A stretch of DNA of 36,346 nt from SAR324 cluster bacterium. Lineage in GTDB: Bacteria > SAR324 > NAC60-12. A program made the position numbers and the translations under genes. This document shows, piece by piece, positions 10,405-18,079 of this stretch. Location: assembly GCA_028282505.1 (NCBI GenBank), contig JANQHV010000068.1:1-36346 (forward strand). Direction: 5' to 3'. The first letter of the stretch is position 1. Every line of letters starts with the position of its first letter. Under the pieces are notes generated by a model that did no database searches, was not told the DNA's origin, and saw only the letters and a program-made list of their open reading frames with translations.

Positions 10405-10411
10405 AGGGGAG
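10405..10411 (+). promoter_or_regulatory. ribosome binding site deciding the start at 10417
   Basis: AGGGGAG lies five bases before the ATG at 10417. The reading frame is open upstream to a TTG at 10375, but that codon has no comparable site, so 10417 is the better start. Confidence 0.7.
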
Positions 10412-10416
10412 TGATT

Positions 10417-13400
10417 ATGTTGGATAATTCTCGTATCGTATTGACTAGCAAAGCTTATGTACCGCATAAAGACTTTTGGAGTGAACAGCTGCTTCACCTC
10501 GATGACCCGTTTCAATTGACGCTCAACAAATCGATTGGGGCCCAGGGGCGTCGGATGAACGAACTGTCATTTTGTTTAGATCCGGCACAACAGGAAGTGG
10601 TTTCGAGTTTAACAAAAGATAGCCCTCTGGAAACATTCATTGTGCTGCTTTCCAGTTTTCATATCCTGTTTTCCAGGTACATGAATAAAAGGGATATTGT
10701 GATTGATACTCCTCTACTGGAGCAGCGAACCATTGATGTGCTCCACTGTCCCATTGTCTCTTTAATCGAGCACATTGATCCAGAAGACACTCTGAAAGAT
10801 TTGATTATTAAAGTCAATCAAACCGTATCACGCAGCTATACTTATCAAAATTTCCCGTTGGATCTGGCAGGAAACCAGGCACAATCGGATCACCTCGAAA
10901 AATTGACGAATGTTTTCATATCTTCTGAAGAAATTCACAAAGTTCCAGAAAATTTAGACAAGTATGATTTCATTATTCATATCGACCGGCCCCAGGGCTC
11001 TCTTCTGACTCAATGCCGGATAGCATACAATGAGAGTATGTTTGATGAACCTTTTGTGCTTCGTCTGATTACCCACTATAAAAACATCATCGCCTGCTTT
11101 GATGTACTGCAAACCCCTCTCCAAAAGGTGGAGTTTTTGGCAGAATCAGAAGTCGATGAGCTGTTAAACCGCTTTAACAACACCAAAGCTGATTTTCCCA
11201 GAGAACAAACCCTGGTACATCTCTATGAAGCACAGGCCGAAAAAACACCAAATGCCATTGCTGTGATTTTTCAAGACCAGGGTTTTACTTATCATCAGAT
11301 CAATGAGCGTGCCAATCAATTGGCTCATTTACTGAAAGAACAATACCACATTGAAACGGGCGATGTGGTCGCAATTATCCTGGATCGAAGTGAATGGATC
11401 ATTGTGTCGATGCTGGGAATTTTGAAAGCCGGAGGAGCCTATCTTCCCATTGAACCCGACACACCGCTCATTCGAATTCAACACATGCTCGATGATACCA
11501 GGGCATCGGTTGTTTTGACCAAAGAAGTGCTGGTGGGCAATCGTTCTTTTTCTCATTTCCAGGAAGATATTTCCAACTCCGTCAAACCCTTCATTACTCC
11601 ACCCAGACCCACCATCATGGACCTGGATTCGATTCCCCATCCTAACCGCACCCTGATTGATTATGAAAAATACGCACCGCATATTCAACAGGCAATGGTC
11701 AGTAATTGTATCTCGCTCATGGCCACGCGAGGGTGCCCTTTCAAATGTGCGTATTGTCACATGATCATGTCCAAAACTCACAAATTTCGGACTGCAGAGC
11801 ATATCTTTGAAGAAGTCCAGATGCTGTATGAAACAGGCTGCCGACGATTTGCTTTTGTGGATGATATCTTTAATGTCAATCGCTCCAACAGCAAAAGTTT
11901 CTTTCAAATGGTGCTCCAAAATAAAATGGATGTGCAATTCTTTTTTCCCAATGGTTTGCGGGGAGATATCCTCAGTCCCGGTTATATTGATTTGATGGTG
12001 GAAGCCGGCACCATCAGTGTGGCTTTTGCTTTGGAAACTGCTTCTGAGCGGCTACAAAAATTTATTGATAAACGTCTGAAAATCGATAAATTGCGGGAAA
12101 ATATCCAGTATATGACAGAAAACCATCCTCATGTGATTACTGAGTTGTTTTCCATGCATGGTTTTCCAACTGAAACCGAAGAAGAGGCCTTGATGACTCT
12201 GGATTTCATCAAAAGCATCCATTGGCTTGATTTTCCTTATGTACACATGGTGCATATCTATCCTAACACGGAGATGGTTAAACTGGCGGCCCAGGCTAAT
12301 ATTTCAGAAGAAGCTATCGAACGCTCCAAGAGCATGTACTATCATGAAATTCCAGAAACCATGCCTTTTTCTAAAAGCTTCACCCGAAAATATCAGGCTG
12401 ACTTTGTTAATGATTATTTTCTCAACCGAGAACGTTTATTATCCGTCTTGCCCAATCAAATGCAACATCTGACAGAAAATGAAATTGTTCAAAAGTATGA
12501 CAGTTACCTGCCGGTAGAAATCCGCTCATTTCCAGATCTACTGAATTTTATTGGCATTGAACGAGAAGAACTCGGAGGGGCAAAATTCAGGGAGGTGGAA
12601 GAGTTTCATGTTCCTCATTTGAATACCAAACTGCAAAAATATTTTCCCAGTTGCCAACCAGAACCAGGTGCTTACAAAATCCTCCTGTTGGATCTGTCCC
12701 AGTTTTTCAGTCATGAGAGTTATATGATTGACCACTTGATTGAAGTGCCCCTGGGAATGATGTGTATCTTGACCTACCTTCAAGACAAGCTCGGTGGTCA
12801 AGTGGAGGGAAAGATTATTAAATCCAGGATCGATTTTGACAGTTTTGAGGAATTGAAAATCATTGTGGAAGAGTTTCAGCCAGACTTGATTGGTGTAAGA
12901 GCCCTGAGCTTATACAGGGACTTTTTTCACAAAACCATATCGTTGCTCCGGCAATGGGGAATTCAGGTGCCCATTGTGGCAGGAGGACCTTATGCCAGCA
13001 GCAGCTATACGACCATGCTCAGTGATTCCAATATCGATATTGTCGTAAATGGAGAAGGAGAAGAGACTTTTTATGAACTAATTAATGAAATTCTGAAAAA
13101 TGATCGAACCTTGCCAGATGTTTCGGCCTTGAAACAAATCAAAGGAATTGTTTTTGTAGAAAATAAAGAGCAATTACTAACAACCAAGGTATTTTACCGT
13201 AATGTCCTTTTTCTGGAATATCTGGAAGAACGATTGTCTCAACAATCTATCGAAAATCTGGATGTCCAACCCGATCCTTCTGACCTGGCGTATATTCTTT
13301 ATACATCTGGTTCTACTGGATTCCCCAAGGGATGTATGATCACTCATGAAAATGTGGTACGGCTGCTCAAGAATGACAAGTTCCAGTTTGACTTTAACGA

Positions 13401-16044
13401 GCAGGATGTATGGATTATGGCTCATTCTTATGGCTTTGATTTTTCTGTTTGGGAGATTTATGGTGCGTTGCTGTATGGGGGGCAGGTGGTCATTCCTTTA
13501 CGGGAAGAAATTCAGGATACTGCAAAATTTTTAGAGAACGTCAAAAAACATCAAGTGACGGTTCTCAATCAAACCCCTCCTGCTTTCAATAACTTCATCC
13601 GGCAGGCGGTTGCAGACGAAGAGAAGGGTTTGGATCGACATCTAAAATATGTAATTTTTGGAGGCGACAAATTGGAGCCGTCTTATCTCAAGCCCTGGAT
13701 TGAGAAATATCCCTTATCTCAAATTGAGCTGATCAATATGTATGGAATTACAGAAACAACTGTCCATGTAACCTTTTATCCAGTTGAGGAAGAAGATGTT
13801 TTGTCTCCTCGTGTGGTCAGTCCAATCGGGTATCCCATACCAGAAACGACAGTATATATTTGTGATGACCATATGAATTTGTTACCTGTCGGTGTCCCTG
13901 GAGAAATGTATGTCGGTGGGACTGGACTGGGGAGAGGTTATTTGAATCAGCCAGAACTGACATCAGAACGGTTCATTCATCATCCTTTTCAGGAAGGAGA
14001 ACGCCTTTATAAAACAGGCGACCTGGGAAGGTGGCTTCCTGACGGTACTTTGGAATATTTAGGCCGCAACGATAACCAGGTGCAAATCAGAGGATTTCGC
14101 GTGGAGTTGGGAGAGGTGAAAGCTAGGATTCTGGATTACTTCCGGATTAAAGAAGCCATTGTTTTAGCAAAAGATCTGGAAACCAACCATCAGGAACTGG
14201 TGGCTTATCTGGTCAGTGACGAGGAAGTCAGCGTGACAGAGCTCCGGCTGCATTTAAAACATGTTCTGCCAGACTACATGATCCCCGCTTATTATGTACC
14301 GTTGGATCATATTCCACTCACCTCCAATAATAAAATAGATCGAGCTGCTTTACCAGAACCGATTGAAGCCAGTCTCAAGTTGGGTACGGATTACCAGCCT
14401 CCCCGTAATGAAGTGGAACAACAAATCGCCAATGTGTGGCAGAGTGTGTTGGGGCAAAAACGGATTGGAATCCATGACAATTATTTTGCTCTCGGAGGAG
14501 ATTCCATCAAAGCCATTCAAGTGGTTTCTAGATTGTATGAAAATAATTTAAAACTGGAAATCCGCCACCTTTTTAAGCATCAGACGATTGCTGATTTGGC
14601 TCAGGATGTTGTGGTGCTGGAACGCATGAGTGATCAGGGGGTTGTGGCGGGACCAGTCCCGTTGACCGCCGTTCAATCATGGTTTTTTGAACACCATCAG
14701 CAAGGCAGAAATCACTACAATCAGTCTGAATTGCTCTATGCTAGAAAAGGCTTTGATGAAAAAGCACTGCGTGCCGTGTTGGCAAAAATACAGGAACATC
14801 ATGATGCTTTACGAATGCGTTATCGCATTGATGGAGAGATGATTATTCAGGAAAATGCTGGTCTGGAAATACCATTGGATTTTGAAGTCATCGACTTACG
14901 GAAAGTGGAGGGTGGCATCATTCAAATGGAATCTCATATCAATGAGATACAGGCCAGTCTTGATCTGTGTTCGGGGCCTTTGATGAGAGTGGTCTTGTAC
15001 CAACTGGCCGATGGAGATCGTCTGTTGATGATCATGCATCACTTGGTGATCGATGGCGTTTCCTGGAGGATTTTATCTGATGATATTGCGCAAGGATACC
15101 GTCAATATACACAGGGGGAGGTCATTCGTTTTTCTCCTAAAACTGATTCCTTTCAATACTGGTCTGAGCAGATCCAGCATTATAGCAATACAGAGGCTTT
15201 GCTCCAGGAAAAACCATTCTGGCATCGTATTGAGGAAGCTGTTGTCAATAATTTGCCCCGAGATTTTGACCTTCTATCACAACCGGAAAATGAGTGTTTT
15301 GCCCATGTTCAAACCGTTACCATCGCTTTATCAGAGGAAGAAACAACGGCTCTTTTGACACAAAGCAATCAAGCCTTTAATACACAAATCAATGATTTGT
15401 TATTAACAGCCCTGGCCCGCACGATGACCCAATGGCATGGAGGTCCGAAAACTTCTATTATGTTGGAAGGACATGGAAGAGAGCCTATCTTGAACATGAA
15501 TACCAGCCGAACTGTGGGCTGGTTCACCAGTCTGTATCCTGTTATTCTGGAGCTTCCAGAGCTGGATCATCTTGGCTATCAAATTAAATATATCAAAGAA
15601 CTGTTGAGGAAAATTCCCAATAAGGGCGTGGGATATGGAATTTTGAAATATATCACCTCTCCAGAAAATAAAACCGATTTGTCTTTCGCGCATGAACCTC
15701 CAGTCCGTTTCAACTATTTAGGACAATTTGACGGAGAATTGAGTGATTCCTTTCGATTAGCTGAAGAGTCTGTTGGTGATGCGATCAGCCCAGAAATCCC
15801 ATTTACATGTGATCTGGACATCAACAGCATTGTGGTCCGCAATCAATTAGAACTCTCCATCAGTTATAACCGACATTATTATGAATCCGAAACGATTGAG
15901 CAAATTGGAGAAAATTTTAAACAGCAATTGCAGGCAATTATCCATCATTGTACTCAAACAAAAGATACGGGTCTGACACCAAGTGATATCGATTATGACG
16001 GATTGAGTATTGAAGAATTGGATGGAATTTTGGATAACTTGTAG
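10417..16044 (+). CDS. NRPS half-C-A(Thr, interrupted by radical SAM + B12-binding unit)-PCP-E
   Basis: A protein of about 1875 residues. Residues 1-250 resemble only the C-terminal half of a condensation domain, with no HHxxxDG. The A domain starts near 264 and reaches A2 (LKAGGAYLPIEP, 337-347). It is broken near 375 and resumes near 930, with TSGSTG at 963. Its specificity residues read DFWNIGMVH(K), identical to the published threonine code. The inserted block (see separate entry) carries the radical SAM cysteines 440, 444 and 447 and a cobalamin-binding-like fold. PCP follows (GGDS, Ser1363), then a complete epimerisation domain: HHLVIDG at 1541, EGHGRE at 1684, TVGWFTSLYPV, FNYLGQF. The C-terminus (LTPSD...LSIEELDGILDNL) resembles the donor communication helix of GrsA/TycA-type A-T-E proteins. 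Expected output is PCP-bound D-Thr, perhaps altered by the radical SAM unit. All A-domain core motifs are kept (A10 reads SNNKIDR instead of NGK, lysine present), so the insertion did not destroy the domain. Confidence 0.93.
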   Translation: MLDNSRIVLTSKAYVPHKDFWSEQLLHLDDPFQLTLNKSIGAQGRRMNELSFCLDPAQQEVVSSLTKDSPLETFIVLLSSFHILFSRYMNKRDIVIDTPLLEQRTIDVLHCPIVSLIEHIDPEDTLKDLIIKVNQTVSRSYTYQNFPLDLAGNQAQSDHLEKLTNVFISSEEIHKVPENLDKYDFIIHIDRPQGSLLTQCRIAYNESMFDEPFVLRLITHYKNIIACFDVLQTPLQKVEFLAESEVDELLNRFNNTKADFPREQTLVHLYEAQAEKTPNAIAVIFQDQGFTYHQINERANQLAHLLKEQYHIETGDVVAIILDRSEWIIVSMLGILKAGGAYLPIEPDTPLIRIQHMLDDTRASVVLTKEVLVGNRSFSHFQEDISNSVKPFITPPRPTIMDLDSIPHPNRTLIDYEKYAPHIQQAMVSNCISLMATRGCPFKCAYCHMIMSKTHKFRTAEHIFEEVQMLYETGCRRFAFVDDIFNVNRSNSKSFFQMVLQNKMDVQFFFPNGLRGDILSPGYIDLMVEAGTISVAFALETASERLQKFIDKRLKIDKLRENIQYMTENHPHVITELFSMHGFPTETEEEALMTLDFIKSIHWLDFPYVHMVHIYPNTEMVKLAAQANISEEAIERSKSMYYHEIPETMPFSKSFTRKYQADFVNDYFLNRERLLSVLPNQMQHLTENEIVQKYDSYLPVEIRSFPDLLNFIGIEREELGGAKFREVEEFHVPHLNTKLQKYFPSCQPEPGAYKILLLDLSQFFSHESYMIDHLIEVPLGMMCILTYLQDKLGGQVEGKIIKSRIDFDSFEELKIIVEEFQPDLIGVRALSLYRDFFHKTISLLRQWGIQVPIVAGGPYASSSYTTMLSDSNIDIVVNGEGEETFYELINEILKNDRTLPDVSALKQIKGIVFVENKEQLLTTKVFYRNVLFLEYLEERLSQQSIENLDVQPDPSDLAYILYTSGSTGFPKGCMITHENVVRLLKNDKFQFDFNEQDVWIMAHSYGFDFSVWEIYGALLYGGQVVIPLREEIQDTAKFLENVKKHQVTVLNQTPPAFNNFIRQAVADEEKGLDRHLKYVIFGGDKLEPSYLKPWIEKYPLSQIELINMYGITETTVHVTFYPVEEEDVLSPRVVSPIGYPIPETTVYICDDHMNLLPVGVPGEMYVGGTGLGRGYLNQPELTSERFIHHPFQEGERLYKTGDLGRWLPDGTLEYLGRNDNQVQIRGFRVELGEVKARILDYFRIKEAIVLAKDLETNHQELVAYLVSDEEVSVTELRLHLKHVLPDYMIPAYYVPLDHIPLTSNNKIDRAALPEPIEASLKLGTDYQPPRNEVEQQIANVWQSVLGQKRIGIHDNYFALGGDSIKAIQVVSRLYENNLKLEIRHLFKHQTIADLAQDVVVLERMSDQGVVAGPVPLTAVQSWFFEHHQQGRNHYNQSELLYARKGFDEKALRAVLAKIQEHHDALRMRYRIDGEMIIQENAGLEIPLDFEVIDLRKVEGGIIQMESHINEIQASLDLCSGPLMRVVLYQLADGDRLLMIMHHLVIDGVSWRILSDDIAQGYRQYTQGEVIRFSPKTDSFQYWSEQIQHYSNTEALLQEKPFWHRIEEAVVNNLPRDFDLLSQPENECFAHVQTVTIALSEEETTALLTQSNQAFNTQINDLLLTALARTMTQWHGGPKTSIMLEGHGREPILNMNTSRTVGWFTSLYPVILELPELDHLGYQIKYIKELLRKIPNKGVGYGILKYITSPENKTDLSFAHEPPVRFNYLGQFDGELSDSFRLAEESVGDAISPEIPFTCDLDINSIVVRNQLELSISYNRHYYESETIEQIGENFKQQLQAIIHHCTQTKDTGLTPSDIDYDGLSIEELDGILDNL
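11542..13205 (+). other. radical SAM + cobalamin-binding unit inserted in the Thr A domain
   Basis: This is a domain-level annotation inside the preceding CDS (residues about 376-930). PPRPTIMDLDSIPHP introduces a radical SAM barrel: GCPFKCAYCH with cysteines 440/444/447 for the 4Fe-4S cluster, FVDDIFN at 480, and HGFPTETEEE further on. After a linker (about 715-748) comes a Rossmann-like domain starting YKILLLDLS (about 750). It continues with PDLIGVRAL, IVAGGPY (GGP at 856) and NGEGEE (878), the signature course of B12-binding domains of BchE-type radical SAM enzymes. No DxHxxG is seen, so any cobalamin would bind without that histidine. The usual order is B12 domain first. Here the block ends with the GIVFVENKEQ strand that normally leads into the radical SAM domain, as in a circular permutation. 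Confidence 0.85.
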
Positions 16045-16099
16045 TTGTGTTCTAAAAATATTTGCCACAGAGGCACAGAAAACATAGAGAAATACTCTG

Positions 16100-16225
16100 C
16101 CCCCCACTGGCGGGGGAAAAAGGCCGCATGCGGAAGCGGGGTGAAATCTCCTCCTATGGGGGATAAGGGCTGATATGACATTTCGTAGCGTGATGATCCA
16201 CCCTAGCTAGCCCCTACCAGTGGGG
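16100..16225. repeat. MITE-like inverted repeat in the 16045-16322 gap
   Basis: CCCCACTGGCGGGG (16102-16115) is an imperfect inverted match of CCCCTACCAGTGGGG (16211-16225), so the two arms frame about 125 bases with no gene. Just before it, at 16063-16093, is the phrase CCACAGAGGCACAGAAAACA, a type of sequence seen repeated between genes of many environmental bacteria. This suggests a small mobile repeat that entered the operon between the NRPS and the radical SAM gene. Confidence 0.5.
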
Positions 16226-16310
16226 AAGAAAGGGCGAAGATACCATTCAGTGAGGAAGTATCGCTCTGTATCCAAACAGCTTCTAAGTGAGTAGCTTCGA
16301 TATATTTTAA

Positions 16311-16317
16311 AGAAGGA
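16311..16317 (+). promoter_or_regulatory. ribosome binding site deciding the start at 16323
   Basis: AGAAGGA overlaps an ATG at 16317 and lies five bases before a second in-frame ATG at 16323. The spacing favours 16323. The protein then begins METDCLIIGYND. Confidence 0.65.
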
Positions 16318-16322
16318 TGAGT

Positions 16323-18017
16323 ATGGAAACGGATTGTTTAATAATCGGATACAATGATTCTAATTTTGAAGAATATGTCAACATGGTGCGTTCCATGGGG
16401 ATGGATTCTGGGGCCTATCGCGATTTGAATTTGGCTTTCATTACCCATGATAACAAGCCATACCGTGCACTGGATATTTTGAATCATTTTGATGATCGGA
16501 ATGGAGAAGAAAATTACCGTCCTTTGAGTAACATGGATTTTCTCTCTCCTGCTATTTTGTACCTGAGCACCTATCTTGTCAGAAAAGGATTCTCCTTTGA
16601 TTATATCAATTTGTTTGATTTGGAAAAGGAGCAATTGAAAGAAAAGTTGCAAAATGACAACATCTTGACCATTGCCATTACAACGACATTGTATGTCTCT
16701 CCTTATCCCCTACTGGAGATCATGTCGTTTATCAAGAAACACAATAGTACTGCTAAAATCATCATTGGCGGGCCTTATGTGGCCAATCAGGTAAAAATGT
16801 TGAATGAGCAGGCGTTACAACAAATTTTCAAATACATCGGAGCTGATATTTATGTGATCAGTGATGAAGGAGAATGGACGCTGACCAATGTCCTCAAGGC
16901 GCTGAAAGATCGTTTACCAATGAATACAGTCGAAAACATCGCTTACCGAAAAGGTGAGGATTATGTCCGCACTCCTATCTCGAAAGAAGCCAATTCGCTG
17001 GAAGAAAATATGGTGGATTATCGTTTGTTTCAAAAAAAGAAACAAAGTTCCGATCATGGTATCAACGAATTTGTCTCTATTCGGACAGCAAAATCGTGCC
17101 CCTTTTCTTGCAGCTTTTGTGGGTATCCCATCCGGGTGGGGCAATACAGATATTTGAATACGGATTTGGTGGAAAAAGAATTGGATGCTATCAAAGAGAT
17201 AGGAGGCATCACCACATTATCTGTGATTGATGATACATTCAATGTGCCACCAAAACGATTTAAGGAAATTCTCCGGATGATGATCAAGAACCAGTACAAT
17301 TTTAAATGGAATTCCTATTATCGCAGTGATCAAGGTGATGAAGAAACCATTGAACTGATGAGAGAATCTGGTTGTGAAGGTGTTTTCCTTGGTATCGAAT
17401 CGGGCAGTGACCGCATCCTCAAAAACATGAAAAAGACGGCCCGACGAAAAGACTACATGCAGGCCATTCCACTATTCAAAAAGAATGGTATCACCACTCA
17501 TACAAATTTACTGGTTGGATTTCCAGGAGAAACCTATGAAACAGTACAGGAAACCGTGTCACTGATTGAGGAGGCACAACCTGACTTTTTTCGGGCCCAG
17601 TTGTGGTACTGTGATCCCATCACTCCGATATGGCAACAAAGGGAAGAATTTGGAATCCAGGGAGAGGCATTCACCTGGTCTCATAATACCATGGACTACC
17701 AAATGGCATGTGATTTGATAGAAGAAATGTTTTTTCCCATTGAAAGTTCTGTCTGGCTGCCACAATATGGTTTTGAATTGTGGAGCGTTTTTTATTTGCA
17801 ACGGAAAGGGATGACAATGGAACAAATCAAACGGTTTGTCAAATGTTTCAATGCAATTATTCATGAAAAGCTGCTTTTCCCCAACAAAAAAGAAACGACG
17901 CCTCACCTGATTGAGGATCTGAAACAAAGTTGCTTCTTCGATGCATCGCTGAATCCCCAAAAAGACCATATTCAACCTGCGACCATGGAAGAATTGGCTT
18001 TATTAGAAAGTATATGA
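16323..18017 (+). CDS. B12-binding radical SAM enzyme (PhpK-like methyltransferase family)
   Basis: A protein of 564 residues in the conventional order. The N-terminal cobalamin-binding Rossmann domain covers about 1-220 (SPAILYLSTYLVRKG, IAITTTLYVSPYP, IIIGGPYVAN with GG at 149). The radical SAM barrel follows, with CPFSCSFCG (Cys259, Cys263, Cys266), VIDDTFN, LGIESGSD and LVGFPGETYE. It ends in a C-terminal helical region. The opening DCLIIGYNDSNFEEYVNMVRSMG recalls the PhpK group of B12 radical SAM methyltransferases, although the family match is from memory. Members of this class methylate unactivated carbon or phosphinate centres using methylcobalamin and SAM. It lies between two NRPS genes in the same direction, so it probably modifies a substrate or carrier-bound intermediate of this pathway. 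There is no sign of phosphonate genes in the window, so P-methylation is not supported; C-methylation is a reasonable guess. Confidence 0.87.
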   Translation: METDCLIIGYNDSNFEEYVNMVRSMGMDSGAYRDLNLAFITHDNKPYRALDILNHFDDRNGEENYRPLSNMDFLSPAILYLSTYLVRKGFSFDYINLFDLEKEQLKEKLQNDNILTIAITTTLYVSPYPLLEIMSFIKKHNSTAKIIIGGPYVANQVKMLNEQALQQIFKYIGADIYVISDEGEWTLTNVLKALKDRLPMNTVENIAYRKGEDYVRTPISKEANSLEENMVDYRLFQKKKQSSDHGINEFVSIRTAKSCPFSCSFCGYPIRVGQYRYLNTDLVEKELDAIKEIGGITTLSVIDDTFNVPPKRFKEILRMMIKNQYNFKWNSYYRSDQGDEETIELMRESGCEGVFLGIESGSDRILKNMKKTARRKDYMQAIPLFKKNGITTHTNLLVGFPGETYETVQETVSLIEEAQPDFFRAQLWYCDPITPIWQQREEFGIQGEAFTWSHNTMDYQMACDLIEEMFFPIESSVWLPQYGFELWSVFYLQRKGMTMEQIKRFVKCFNAIIHEKLLFPNKKETTPHLIEDLKQSCFFDASLNPQKDHIQPATMEELALLESI

Positions 18018-18079
18018 GTTCTCATTCCTCCATTCCTCTGAAACATTCCAAGAACTGAATAACAACAGAAGGAAATACC

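Noticed and set aside
10375-10416. Upstream TTG start adding 14 residues to the Thr NRPS
   Set aside because: There is no ribosome site there, and the TTG sits in the inverted-repeat arm. The ATG at 10417 has AGGGGAG at good spacing.
11329-11937. Open frame of about 200 codons on the minus strand opposite the Thr NRPS
   Set aside because: It lies wholly inside a strongly supported NRPS gene in an antisense frame, has no recognisable domain and no ribosome site. It is a shadow frame.
16323-18017. Assignment as a phosphinate P-methyltransferase
   Set aside because: The family resemblance is to the PhpK group, but no phosphonate or phosphinate genes are present. Only the broader B12 radical SAM call is supported.
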